A stretch of DNA of 64,000 nt, from assembly GCA_024138025.1 (NCBI GenBank), contig JAMXBD010000428.1, positions 310,001-374,000 of the forward strand, written 5' to 3'. Shown in pieces: positions 46,596 through 58,457 of this stretch. Each line of letters begins with the position of its first letter. Positions within the stretch are counted from its first letter, which is position 1. Both the position numbers and the translations under genes were made by a program. The notes under the pieces are model-generated. The model saw nothing but the letters and a program-made list of their open reading frames with translations. It was not told where the DNA came from and ran no database searches. Origin of the DNA: Combretum micranthum (Eukaryota; Streptophyta; Magnoliopsida; Myrtales; Combretaceae).

Positions 46596-47455
46596 TACGG
46601 GTAGGTAAAAAAACTAATCGAACCAAAAATATGGTTTTCTTAACAATTTGGTTTTAAAATTTTTTCAATCCAAATCAATTCATAAATTTATGGTTTGGTT
46701 TAGAACGTAAATCAAATCGATCCGTAAAACCAAACTAAACTGTTTTAGAAAATTATAGTAATATTTTACTTATAAGTTATAACTATCGATTATTTTTATG
46801 ATGATTGATTAAATGTCATATATGTTCATATAATTTCATTTGATATTTATTATTTGGTGAACATTGATTAGAATCAACTTGTTCATTTTTAAATTTATTT
46901 TTCAGGCTCATGATATAATTTTTTGTTGATGATGAACTATTTTTTTTTTTAATAATTTTTAACTTTATAAAGTATGAAATTTATTTATTTAGTTATAAAC
47001 TCTTATTATGTATCAATTGTTTAATGTATTTTACAAGTGGATCATTTTATTTGTTAATAAATTTTGTTGATGATTTTTTTATTTTGACTAAATTTATTGG
47101 TAAATATCGACTTGATGGTTCTATTAAAAATTATAAATTATGACTTATCATATATTAGTTAATGAATGTATTTTATTGGTGGATAACTAGTTTTATAGAA
47201 AACTATAGATTAAAAATATGATGGATTCATAAAATATTTTATCGTGATTTATAATATAAACTTTACAAAGTGATATAAATATTTAAGTATTTACATAAAT
47301 GTAAAAAAACTCGAAAAAAATTTTTAATTAGAATTTTGATTTAATCTATAATCTAAATAGAACCAAACCATTAAACCACATCATAAATTATAGTTTTGTT
47401 TGGTTTGGTTTTAGAAAGAACCAAACCGATCTGATCTGATCCGTACCCACCCTTA
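46596..47455. mobile_element. Non-autonomous hAT element (copy 2)
   Basis: 860 bp, same family as 6082-6935. Shared words include ATTTCATTTGATATTTATTATTTGGTGAA-type sequence, TGAATGTATTTTATTGGTGG and ACCAAACCGAT. Ends: TACGGGTAGGTA at the left and TACCCACCCTTA at the right. The 8-bp flanks CGTATGAG and TGTGTGAG match at 6 positions. It differs from copy 1 by small indels, including an extra segment near 47060-47110. Confidence 0.87.
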
Positions 47456-47597
47456 TGTGTGAGCTACGTAGAGGATATGTATGGTGTCGGAGCCTGTGGG
47501 CCTTTGACTATATTAAGAAATATAAAATGTGTTGGTGCCACACGTCAATTAATGTTTGGTTGATTTATCCATCTCATCTAACGGAGTTAAATCCTTA

Positions 47598-47800
47598 ATT
47601 TAAAGTTGAGATAATTAATTACATAATTAAGCAAAGTTTAGGTATCAAATGTAGAATTAATTCAATTTTACGACGGAATTTATTTAGGTATTGAATGCGG
47701 AATTAATCCAATTTTAAATCTGAGATAGTTAATTGCATAATTAGGCAAAGTTTAGGTATTGAATGCGAAATTAATCCGATTTTACAAAGAAATTTATGGA
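47598..47800. repeat. Tandem repeat, ~112-bp unit, 1.8 copies
   Basis: Copy 1 starts at 47598 and copy 2 at 47710. Shared words include TAATTACATAATTAAGCAAAG / TAATTGCATAATTAGGCAAAG-type and AAGTTTAGGTAT, then GAATTAATCCAATTTTA-like words. Confidence 0.75.
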
Positions 47801-47867
47801 TGCGAATGCTTAATATGTGATAAAAGCAAAACTAAAAGCAATATAGCTTCATGGAGCTACACAAAAC

Positions 47868-48062
47868 ATGCAAGTGTTCGAAATTATGATCCGCGGAGCG
47901 CTTGACCCAGGCCTTTTTACAGTTCAAGGCATACTAAAATATGACCCCGGCATTTGCTTTCTCGTGATGGTGCCGAGTGAGCCCGTGGGATTAGATTGGA
48001 TAAATATATCATACCGTGTTTGTTTTGTAAGGTATTGGACAAAAGCCACTTTAAAAGATTAG
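47868..48062 (+). other. Unassigned 64-codon frame, locally GC-richer
   Basis: The frame from ATG 47868 gives IMIRGALDPGLFTVQGILKY and related sequence. It is more GC-rich than the flanks and avoids low complexity, which is unusual here. No domain is recognised. It may be a gene fragment or chance. Confidence 0.2.
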
Positions 48063-48265
48063 ATAAAAAAGTTTGCACCATGTCTAAATAGGTGGTATGT
48101 GTGTGTGTCTCTATATATATATATCTTATCATAAACGAAACAAAATCTTCAGAAAACTCCTCCAAAGCCTCTCATATATAAAATGGTTGTATTTTACTAT
48201 TTATATCATGCTGTTCCGATTGCACTAATCTTGATAGCTCAATGATGCTTTCGTCTATTGGAAGC

Positions 48266-48283
48266 GGGGCGGGGCGGGGTGGG
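48266..48283 (+). other. G-quadruplex-type motif
   Basis: GGGGCGGGGCGGGGTGGG: four G-runs with single-base loops, in a gene-free AT-rich area. Such tracts are also found in the ends of some plant hAT elements (GCGGGGCGGG words). A folded structure is predicted from the pattern only. Confidence 0.7.
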
Positions 48284-49208
48284 TGTGGCGCGGTATACTT
48301 TCACCTACTCCGCTTTCAAATGTTTCGAATAGTAAAAAGTTTGCTCGGTCAAAACAATGAATTATTACTGACAGCTTCGAATGCTGTCATTTAGTTCCTC
48401 CGGTAGCCCACCTGTACCTTATGCCGCAGAATTTGACCTTTCGCACCCTATCATAGTTGGCACTTGGCAATCTCCCTTAATAATTTATCTTATGCCTGAG
48501 ATTTAAAATTAAAAGAAAAAGGAAAAAGCAGGAAAAAAAAGGCTTATTTCTGAAAGAAATGGATCTTCAAAACAATTTAATTAACTCAATCCCACTTACC
48601 TACCTTTTAATGGGGAAATCGCCATCTCCTAACTAGCAATTATGACTGGGTTACGTACAAAAACATTATATTTTGGAGAAGGTATATGAGAAAGATATTT
48701 GCAGTTTATATGTTGCGTCTTCTACCATTGTAAATAGGGTACTGTCTATGCCTTTTTTTTCAAATTTATTTTTTAAAGGAGATGGCAAGGAAACAATAAG
48801 GAGGCTACTATAGGGAAATATTAATATTTTCCCACATTTTTATTTGAGTTTTTAATTTTTTTTATATGTGAATCCTTAGGGTGTTAAAACTTTTAAGCCC
48901 TTTCAACTTTGTTACAAAATTCTTTATAGATCCAGATGTGTAAGCTTATTATTTAGGTTATTTAATACTTTAGATTATATAATAGAACAAATATCAAAAA
49001 AAGAAAAAAAAAAACACAAAGCAATTTTATTAGATTGGATCTGTATACAAATCAAAATCAATAAAAACAATCGATAAATTACATTAAAATGTTTCAAAAT
49101 TTGAGAATAAGATTATTTAAGATATCAATGTTTTAAGTGGTTAAAAAGAAACCAAGCCATTATTCCAAAGAAAAGAGATCACGAACACCCACCCAAAGCC
49201 CGAGAGAA
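48284..49208. other. Gene-free DNA
   Basis: No coding match. 48300-48480 is less AT-rich than average; the rest is AT-rich with poly(A) and poly(T) runs. Confidence 0.35.
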
Positions 49209-49442
49209 TGGACGCCAGGGCGGAGATTTTAAGAAAGAGAATGCTAAGCTACTTTTATGTTCATTCTCCAATCAATCTTCGAACCACATTAATATCTGGG
49301 TGGAAGAAGAACAAGGTCATAACCTAGGTGCCATGGATGAACTACCGACACTGTTGGGCTACAAAGACTGCTCCGACATGGCCGATGTCGCCTAGAAGTA
49401 TGAACAGCTGAAAATGGTGATGAGCAGTGACAGTGCTTTGTG
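49209..49442 (+). pseudogene. DELLA-domain gene fragment (GAI/RGA-like), truncated
   Basis: From ATG 49332 the frame reads MDELPTLLGYKDCSDMADVA, then a TAG at 49392-49394, then KYEQLKMVMSSDSAL and TGA (49440-49442). This lines up with the N-terminal gibberellin-receptor-binding segment of DELLA proteins: MDELLA, the VLGYKVR segment, MADVAQKLEQLE, then V-M-x-S. The hallmark LA after DEL is PT here, and Gln after MADVA is the stop codon. Upstream in frame is an acidic EEEQGHNLGA run. The TVHYNP motif and the GRAS domain are absent downstream. The segment is GC-richer than its flanks. Intact DELLA proteins repress gibberellin responses and bind GID1 through this region; this copy is a relic, perhaps moved by a transposon. 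Confidence 0.72.
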
Positions 49443-49732
49443 ATGTGTTAAAAGGGGGATTGCGGATTGTTGTACCTTTTGTTTTTTATTTTTTGGTATT
49501 TTTCCTCCTATTACAATGGGAGGAGAATTTTAATTCATCTTTGAAAACAATCATGCCATAAGGCCATTGACCTATAATAGTATCCAAAAGCACTGTTCAG
49601 ATTAAACCTCCTTGCTATCGTTTTATCTTGCCGCTTTAAATTGTCCGTCTTGCTGAGCTTGTGAGTAAATTGCTTCTTCCATATTTTATTGGCGGTGTAA
49701 TTATTGAAAGCAACCATTAGACTTTATCCATC

Positions 49733-50925
49733 ATTTACTCAAAATGCTATATTATCATTTTAAGCAACTTTCTTTAACAAGTAACTCTCCACTTTATCCT
49801 AAAATACTTTTACAAAGTTACTTAATTATTTTTTTAATTATTATACTAATTAATATTTACTTTTAAATTTTTTTTTTTTTTATTGAAGATCACAATACTA
49901 TTTCTAACAATATCAAAAGTAGCAAAACAAAACTGAGTCGCTTCACAGAGCAACTTTCCTACATGAAATAACGCAGTTTATCCATTAAGCAACTCCAAGT
50001 CATTATTTTTTTTCCCTTTGTCTCCGGGTCAAGTACTTGGATAAAGTTGGTCTTAGAGCACCTTTAACGGAGTCCTTGACACAAAGACTAAAGCCGAATA
50101 TGTCTACGTAGGCTTGCAAACGAGTCGACCCGATCTTTTAAAAGCTTAAGTTCGGCTTGTTTAAAATTTTGGAAGCTCAAGCCAAACTTTTTAATGAGCC
50201 TGGAACTGAGTCTCGAGCTTGGCTCGTTTAGTTGAACAAGCTTAAGTCTCAGCTCGAGCTTGACTTGTTTATAAAGCAAACTCGAGACGAGCCGAGCTTT
50301 TATCAAGCATAGAATTTAAGTCCGAGCTCGACTCATTTAGATAACCTATTTTTTATTTTTTTAAATCTAAAATATAATATATAAGTGGTGTTACAATATA
50401 TATATATGTAATTATTAAATAAAAATTAGTTTTTGTTGTTCTTATTATGTAGTTATAGATAATACATAATGGATAAAAAAATTCATAAATCTACCAATGA
50501 GCTTATTAACGAGTCTAAACGAGATTATTTACGAGTCTGCTCACGTGCTTAAATCAAAATCGAGCTTGGCTCATTTAGATAAATGAGCTTTACTTTAGGC
50601 TTAAGTTCGACTTGTTTACTAATTAACCTAAGTCGAGTTGAACGTGAAGTAAGTGGAGCTCGAGTAGCTCACAAATACCTTGGCTCATTTGTAGCCTACG
50701 TCCATGTCGAGTTTCTTAATGGATAAATAGAGTTTCTTGGTGAAGCAACGTTGCTCTACAAAGTAACTTGCTTTTGTTTGCTTATCATGTTTAATAAAAA
50801 AAAAAATATTTTTATTTTAAAAAATAGCTAAGTAACTTTGTAAAAATAATTAGGGATAAAGTGGAGAGTTCTTGATAGAAAAAGTCACTTAAGATGCTGA
50901 TGTTACATTTTAAGTAATTTTTATT
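49733..50925. mobile_element. Long inverted-repeat MITE with a hAT element inside
   Basis: The left arm (about 49733-50000) and right arm (about 50707-50925) are reverse complements over more than 200 bp with gaps: AACTCTCCACTTTATCC (left, about 49783) pairs with GGATAAAGTGGAGAGTT (right, about 50853); TTTTACAAAGTTACTTA pairs with TAAGTAACTTTGTAAAA; TTTATCCATTAAG pairs with CTTAATGGATAAA. The loop has been filled by the hAT element at 50109-50698. Target duplication not found. Confidence 0.8.
50109..50698. mobile_element. hAT MITE, TAGGCTTGCAAACGAG family
   Basis: 590 bp with inverted ends TAGGCTTGCAAACGAG and, from the right, TAGGCTACAAATGAGCC. Inner arms are full of GAGCTCGAGC / AGCTTGGCTCGTTTA words on both sides with an AT-rich middle, typical of this plant hAT MITE group. 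The expected 8-bp duplication is not intact (TGTCTACG / CGTCCATG). Confidence 0.82.
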
Positions 50926-51626
50926 TGACTTTGGGCATTATATATATTTAGATATGAACTTTTTGACCATTTTTATCTTTTGTTGGTTCAGATCTGGAGC
51001 AATTCTTATTATTTGTTATTATATGATATTGATTATTCTATTAATAATACGTTTCAATACATTCATTGTTATGGGCAAATGAGAAGTTGACACATGTCAA
51101 CTTTTAATGAATATTATAGTGCGACGAATAGAAGGACATAAAGAGAAAAAAATGTTTTATGACGTTGAAGATTTAATTTTGAAAGAAAAAATAAAATCTT
51201 AAGGATTCAAATAAAAAAAAGGGTAAACGTTATAGAATTAAATATATAATTTTTCCTATTTCTTTTCTTCTCTAAATGCACAATTAAGAAGAGGATTTGT
51301 GGAGGGAAAAAAAATCTCGGCTAATAGAGGGAAATCAGAATGTATAGAGGAAAGCAAAAATAAGAAGGGAGTAGAAGAGAATGGCATCTTACTAGAGTAA
51401 AATAATCTACAATAGATGTATAAACGAAGAAATAAAAGCCTTGATTTTGAGTAAAAATAGCGTTAGGGTTGAGGTTCTATAGAGGGATTGATATGACTAA
51501 AAGCAAAAGTGTTTTGTTTTGTTTAAGAATGAAAAGAAGAGAAAGTTCCTAAAAAGACATATAGTGGAAACATAACATCAAACTGTGATTTACCTAATTT
51601 AAGGAAAAAGTGCACACACTAGCTAA

Positions 51627-51911
51627 GAGCATTAACGTTTTGTAGGATCTTCATGAAATTTTTAAAGTGTTATATAAGTATTTTACGTACATTAGTTTTT
51701 AAATAATTTTACTATTCATTTCTAAAGTTTTTTACATATTATTATTCACATCTTTTTAAATTTTATGGATCTCATATACTTTTATATAATATATTTAATA
51801 GAATAAAACAAGTAAAATATAATTATAAAAGAACATAAATGATTTTACTTTTTGAGATCCTTAAACGATAACCTAAAAAAATTTAAAGAACTTTTTCCAT
51901 TGTGGATGCTC
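51627..51911. mobile_element. MITE with GAGCAT ends and TAA flanks
   Basis: 285 bp from GAGCATTAACG to TGTGGATGCTC, flanked by TAA on both sides (51624-51626, 51912-51914). The interior is AT-rich and partly self-complementary. Related ends occur at 55362-55614 and 19954-20103. Confidence 0.72.
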
Positions 51912-51914
51912 TAA

Positions 51915-52930
51915 GGATGCGCACATAGACCCCGAAGTGACAATTTACTGTCTTCTACAGTTAATCATAATAAAACCACGGTTGATGCATTCTCATTGCT
52001 GAAAAGCTTCTTATATGCTATAAACGCGCCACTGTTCTTTTCTCGAGTTAGTAAATAATAGCATGCTCTATACATTTGCTACGATCAATGCCCTGTCTAT
52101 GATAAGAAATTCCAGGATAAAAGATCATTGAAAATTGAAGTTTAATAGCAAAAGAAATTATTGTTTATCTTGGTTTACGCATAGGACATGTATTGGCCAT
52201 GGTGTGACTCGATTCTTTTATAGTTATTATCGGGTTGATATGCTCAATTAATTCTCGTAAATTATCCTTTCCCCACCTTACCATAAATTCGTAGATTTGA
52301 CACTATTAATTTCTATACGTACAGAGATCTAATTTTCACAAAATATCTTCATTTTCTACGCACCATTCTGAGCATCACATATCATAGATCCACCATTAGA
52401 AATCAACCTTACAGATTTAGCCAGGTCGTGGACTGATGTGGTGGTCTAATATAAGGCTGACCAATAGCATTTCTTTTTCCTTTTCTAAGAAGAAGCCTGC
52501 TTTCTTTCTTTTTGTTTACGAATTCATTTTTTTCGTTTTTAACCTTGTTATATATATGTTGATTTTTATTATATTTTATCTATTTTGAGATTGCTATGTT
52601 TCGTGAGTTCCGTATTGAAAAAGAGAAATAAACCGATTTGGTGTTGAGACTACTACGTATGAGGATGTTTTTATACAAACAAATAGTAGATGATGTGTTC
52701 TTTACTTCTTTGGTAAATACATAATATCAAATGAATTGTGTACACAATTGCAGTTGTATTGAGTGGGAAAAATAGGTTAATTTAATAGAATCAAACACAT
52801 GTAAGCAATATTGAGACAAACTACAAATGGAAGAAATTAGGAAAAAAAAAATGGAATGTCATGTATTTCACCTAAGATTAGTGTCTTGAGAGACTAGTCC
52901 TTCTTGAACTAGCCATTGTTTAAATCACAC
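51915..52930. other. Gene-free DNA
   Basis: No coding match or clear element. Ordinary AT-rich sequence with short purine runs. Confidence 0.35.
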
Positions 52931-52934
52931 CTCT

Positions 52935-53935
52935 AGAGACCATCACAAGACATGAGTCGATGTGGGTGATTGTGAATTGGTTAACTAAGTTTATGCATTT
53001 AATAAAATTGATGGGATACTCATCCTTATAATTGGTGTAGTATACAAGACGTAAGGAGAGCATATGGAATCCCAATGTTTATTGTATCTAATAGGAATGC
53101 TAGATTTGTTGATAGATTTTGAAGGATATTACACTAGGGTTTGGAAACAAAGCTACGTTTTTAGTATGATATTTTACTCACAAATTGATGGACAGTCTAA
53201 AAGATGAATATAGACTCTAGAAGATATTCTATAGGCTTATGCCTTACACATCATAGGAGGTAAAGATGATTACTTGGCATTAGTGAAATTTGCCTATATT
53301 AATAATTTTGAATTGACTATTCATATGGTGTCTTATGATATACTATAAAAAGAAAGTATAGATCTCTACTACACTAGGCGGGTTTTGGGACTAAAGTAAT
53401 ACAAAGAGCAATCATATAGATCTAAGTTATAAGACAAACAACATTAGCAACATAAAGTTGACATAAGAATTATGTTGACAAAATTAGAAGACCTTTAGCA
53501 TTTTAGGTGGGAGATTGTGTTTGAATATTTTCTTGGTAAAGACATTATCTAATTTTAAAATTAAGGGAATGTTAAGTCCACAATTTATTGAGCTATTTAA
53601 CGTCCTCGAAAGGATCAGTAGTGGCATACAAACTAACACCAACCCTACTTCTCAGCTTATTCGGAGTACATAATGTCTTTCATATGCCTCTGTTGAGAAA
53701 GTACACACTAGACCTTGATCAAGTAGTTGAATTGGGAGCAACTAGAATTCTAAGCAAATGTGACTTGTGTTGAGTATCTTATGGGGACTATTGGTACTAA
53801 GGAATAGCTATTGAAGTGCTTGACTATTAAGCATGTCAGTGTTCAAGGGACTAACCACTTTTAAAGGGAAGTTACGCCGGAGCTTGTGGATTGCATGAGG
53901 AATAAGTACACAGAGTTGTTCCAAATATAAGGTAA
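52935..53935 (+). pseudogene. Second Ty3/gypsy integrase fragment
   Basis: Broken integrase and C-terminal part of another gypsy element: MWVIVNWLTKFMHLIK (about 52958-53005), DGQSKR (about 53190), then GKDDYLALVKFAYINN (about 53262-53310) with the third catalytic-region block, VVAYKLTP and GVHNVFHMPLLRKYTLD (53612-53720), and an end reading MRNKYTELFQ (53895-53925). These are the standard blocks of Tekay/Del-type chromovirus integrases, different from the element at 753-14489. No LTRs or gag were found nearby. Many stops. Confidence 0.85.
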
Positions 53936-55361
53936 ACTTCAAGGATAAAGAGTTCATTTAGTTAGAGAATGAAAGGACCTAGAAGATAAAATAAAGCAAG
54001 TTGTTACGCAATTGCATCGTGTAACTTAATCTGTAAATAAGAAATCAACCTTATTGATCTGCCTAAAATCCTCGAATACAATCTATGCATGCAATAATGA
54101 GAAAGATCATATCTTTTTATGACTAGTCGGCTTCAATAATGCATAAAAGAAGTATTTGCATGGTTTTGTAATATACGAATGAAGGGGAAAAAAAGGGATA
54201 TGGACGGTTTATGAATTGGATCTTATGCATCAATTCCTAAATCGAATTAGGTTTTGCTTTAAAATACAGGAATTGATATGACTCATAATATTGGTAGAAT
54301 AACCATTATCTATGCTATGGATTGATAACAACGATTGTTTGCCACAATCAGAAGACACTGATTGACAAGGATAAAATAAAATTTAAGGGAAACCGTTTAT
54401 ACATAATAATGGAATAATATACACATTAAGATCGGGGGATGGGCGGTACACATTAGAGGTTCTAGAGTAAGAACCACATAACCTGAAGCGAAATGAGAAT
54501 CGGGAGCAGAACTAAAACTAAAACCAATATGGAATAGCAACCAGAACTAAAAGTTTTTATATATAGATCGATCAGAACCTGAAGCTTGATTCAATAACAA
54601 ATGTTCCGCCAAAAGGATTAGAATCCCGTTAAGCGAAATCAAAATGTAGCAGCCAGATTCAGAAGTTTGAAAGCATCATGAGCACGGTCAGAAGCAACTT
54701 CTCTAGTGTTAGTCTAGGTTCTTGTTCCCATTATTTATTCATATCACTGATATATGAACTCTAAAAGAAGTTAGTCCTCTTTCTCCCTCTTCCTCTTCTA
54801 AACCTAGCGTCGGTTTCTCTCGTCGAAGTGTCCATATGTGCGTCGCGTTTATACATGAAAATCTTTGGATTTCACAAGAGGATTATTAAAATTGATTTTT
54901 TTTTTTTTTGTGTTGTTGAAGGGAAAATTGAAGGAGGATACTATGGTGGTCGTAAGAACTTGTGTTCTCGCGTTATTTTTCCACCTTAAGGTTTTCATTA
55001 TACTCATTTCAAGGTAAGTTAATTAATATTCGTTTAGATTTGTTCATTCTAAGAAAAATGAAATAAAACAACCTTCTTGGTAATAAGTTGGTATGAAATC
55101 GTAAGTTGAAGAGATAGAAACAATCAGGCTAGAAAATTTAATCATAGTTTTGTAATGAATAGTGGATTTTTAAAATAAATTGTAAGAAAACTTATTTTAA
55201 AAGAGATTGCATAGAGTTATGAATGAATTGTGGTTTATAATTACATAATTTGAGATATTTAGTGAAACTTGAAGATTTTGAAGTTAAGATCAAATTAAGT
55301 TAGAGTCTAGAATAAAGAACTTGCTTGAAGGGAAAAAAAAAAAAGAAGATAAAATTCCTAA
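53936..55361. other. Gene-free DNA, possibly LTR-derived
   Basis: This follows the integrase fragment, where a long 3' LTR would be expected. A C/T-rich stretch with TCTCCCTCTTCCTCTTC at 54783-54799 recalls the 5' region of long gypsy LTRs, but no second copy exists in the window to define an LTR. Confidence 0.3.
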
Positions 55362-55614
55362 AAGCATCTCCATCTTGGGGTCCTTGGCACGAGACCCTAT
55401 GTTAAAAACACGACTTTTTGAGGTTCTATGGGATTAGAAGGGTTCTTTATATCTTTTAATTTTTTTTTCACTTTATCAAAATATACTATGTAAAAGAATA
55501 TTGGATTCATAAATATTAAAAACATGTGAAGAACTAAATGTATAAAAAATCTTATCTTAAACAAAAAGAAGGTCTAAGGATCTCTACAAGATCCTTAGAG
55601 AGATGTGGAGACGC
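55362..55614. mobile_element. MITE with GCATCTCCA ends
   Basis: 253 bp; left end AAGCATCTCCATC, complement of the right end GCGTCTCCACATC, flanked by TAA on both sides (55359-55361, 55615-55617). A small palindrome (AAGGATCTCTACAAGATCCTT) lies near its right end. Confidence 0.65.
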
Positions 55615-55619
55615 TAAGT

Positions 55620-56385
55620 AAGAATTTTAGGGAAAAATAAATTGTAAGTTAAGAAAAGGGCCAATGAAATTAGGATAAGGAAACCTAATCTACCTAATGG
55701 GGGTTCTAGTCATTTAGATTGCAGAAAAGTTGTGTCTTAAGATTAGTAATAGTGATTGTTTAATGAAAATAAGTTATTGATTGGTCGCACATACGGTTCA
55801 AGTTTCATTAAATTCAAATTCAATTTCATTTTGTGAGTGATATTCTCATATGTGATTTGCATTTCCTTTAAATAAGTGATTATTTGTTGCTTGAGATTGA
55901 GTTTATACTCAAAAAGCCAAAAGTAAGGATCGTGGCTTAATTGTTAGTTGCTTGTTGAGGGTTAAACATTTGAAATAAAGTGGCTTGTGGTTTAATTTTA
56001 ATGCTACTAAATGAAACAGGTAAATCATGATTATTTGATGGAATTGTAGCTAGTACAAGTTGAAAATTCTAGGGAAAGTTTTCTTTGAGTTGTTCTAATG
56101 GTATGAAACACTATGTGAAAAAAGGCAAACTAGACAACTAATGGCTAATGCAGGTAGTGGATTTAGCATCCACTGATAAGATTATTAGTTATGTTGATGA
56201 AATAAGTAGACCCTCATATGTAGATTAGTTGTACATAAAGTTATTTTAGATCTTGAGATTCTAAGATTGTATTATTTGTTTCATCTAAATTATGACCTAA
56301 ATATATACTTGATTGTTACACTAGTAAATTATCCATGAAATACACGTATCATCAAATGTCAGTGTTACTATCACATAATACCTAA
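55620..56385. other. Gene-free DNA
   Basis: No supported feature. Confidence 0.35.
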
Positions 56386-56627
56386 TGCTCTATTTACTTG
56401 GAGGTCATAGAGTAGTATAGAATAGCTATTTTTGGAATAAAACTTATTATATTGTTTACTTGTAGAATAAATTGTGAATATTTATTATTATTTAAAGGGA
56501 ATAATTAAAACCACCTTATAGGTGTTTTTTTTAATTCCCTCTCCATTAGAAATAAAAAATCAAATAACGAGATTGTTTTTCTTCTAATAAATAACTTTTT
56601 CTTTATTCAAGATAACCAAATAGGGTA
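56386..56627. mobile_element. Harbinger-type MITE, 242 bp
   Basis: Left end TGCTCTATTTACTTGG, complement of the right end TACCCTATTTGGTTATC, flanked by TAA (56383-56385, 56628-56630). The interior is AT-rich and non-coding. Confidence 0.65.
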
Positions 56628-56695
56628 TAATGATATTTTAAATTGTATATCTAACATAATAATAACAAATCAAAGTTTTGGTAGTAAAAGTTTAA

Positions 56696-56900
56696 GGGTC
56701 TGTTGGAATTATTTGATTTTTATTTGTATCTTATATCTATCTGATTTGATTGATCTTTTTATAAGGAAAACATCTCTTTTTCATCTATATTTGTTTCTTG
56801 AGAAACATTTGTAGGAAAACGATACAAATAGGATGTTAAAATAACAAGAAAAAGATAAAACAAATAGATCATAGATGAAGTAAATGCTAGAAAACATCAT
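56696..56900. mobile_element. Partial Tourist-like MITE
   Basis: Left end GGGTCTGTTGGAATTATTTG after TAA (56693-56695), with ATTTGTATCTTATATCTATC words like the interior of 33507-33680. A right inverted end was not found, so it is truncated or diverged. Confidence 0.45.
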
Positions 56901-58300
56901 TTTTAATCTATTACTGGTAATTCTATCATTCAAGTATAACTTTTATAATCCTTACGTATTTCCTATGCTTAAGTAAAAGGTCTATAAGGGTGCTTCTCAC
57001 CCATGTTGGGATTTGTCATTCATGTGATAGTGATAACTAGCATATTAATTCTTTTAGACCATAAGGACTATAAATTGCACTATGTAAACAAGATCTGTTT
57101 ATATATAGTACGAAGATCACACAAACTTATTATTGTTATGTGAGTTTATATTTTTGGAGACCTTTGATGGATTTAAGTTCTTTTACATGCTTTGATTTAA
57201 ACGGTGAATAATTTTAGACAAAAGGTTATGAATTGAGAATTAATCGAACATCTTATTTGACAAGATATTATTGGTGCATTAGTTAATGACTTATGACCTT
57301 ACATGTTGTTGCTGTGCATAGGATAGGAGCATACAGTGGAATAGTCCCATGGAATGATTTTGAGACCAGACAAGTTAAATAGATAGATAAATATATAAAC
57401 AAATAAAAAATAAGGTTGAGAATCAAATTTTAAAGGATAGCTTGTCAGAGCAATACTTAAAATAATTCGAAAAATATAACTTATAAGTCGAAGACGTGAC
57501 TTGTAGATACATTCAAGGATTTTATCTCCAAAAACTTTAAAAGGGATTCTTGATATTATCCCAATTAATGAGATTTGAAAGGAGATATCTGTCTGTTAAT
57601 TCCTATCGCTGCTACAGAAGATGGACATCATGATCTACCTAAAGTGCATTATCTAAATACAAGAGATTATTTGGGCAATGAACAAATTATAAAATGTTTT
57701 ATTTAACAAGCCATAGTGGATATATATATATATATATATATATATCATCATGAATTCATGTTATTTCTAGATCTTCTATCTGATGATTTAAAAGCATATC
57801 ACCATGACCAATTGATTCAAATTTCATTGTTAATAAAATTCATTGAAGATTAAAATTTAGAGTAGATTGCAAATACATCATCTTATATTTATTTTATGTG
57901 CCATAGCTTTTTATCTTTGAATTTAATTGTTTAAACTCTCAAATCAATTAAAAAAGAAGGTGCACTTGAGCTTCTACATGATCATACTGTCCTCAAATTT
58001 ATGATTCTTTTCTAATTTTAGTATGTTAAAAATAAGGTTGTTCAAGAGCATATAAATCTAATAGATTTGGTTGTATATCATAACTGTGTATGTAACAATT
58101 ATAAGAAGGTATATTCGCATTTACCTTAATATTTGATCATATATACTCTTGAAAAATATTTATTATAGCTTAATTTGTCATCCTTAGAATAAATTTCTTG
58201 AGAGATTAATCGTAAGTTTTAAAGTTATATCAATTAAAACGCAAGCTTTTAAAATTATCTAAATTTGTTTTGTTTACTATTATACCCATTCACATTATAT
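56901..58300. other. Gene-free AT-rich DNA
   Basis: Contains a (TA)n microsatellite at 57721-57745. No other feature is supported. Confidence 0.4.
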
Positions 58301-58423
58301 TTTGACCATTGCAAAGGAGTCGAATAATCATTCAATGTTATTTAGAGTAACCCTACCTTGTAATTATTCATACATATGGTCATATCTTAAAACAATAATT
58401 AGGGGAAAAAAAAAAAAAAAACA

Positions 58424-58457
<34 letters not shown>
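58424..58457. repeat. (CT)n(CA)n compound microsatellite
   Basis: About nine CT units run directly into eight CA units, after a poly(A) run (58406-58421). Confidence 0.95.
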
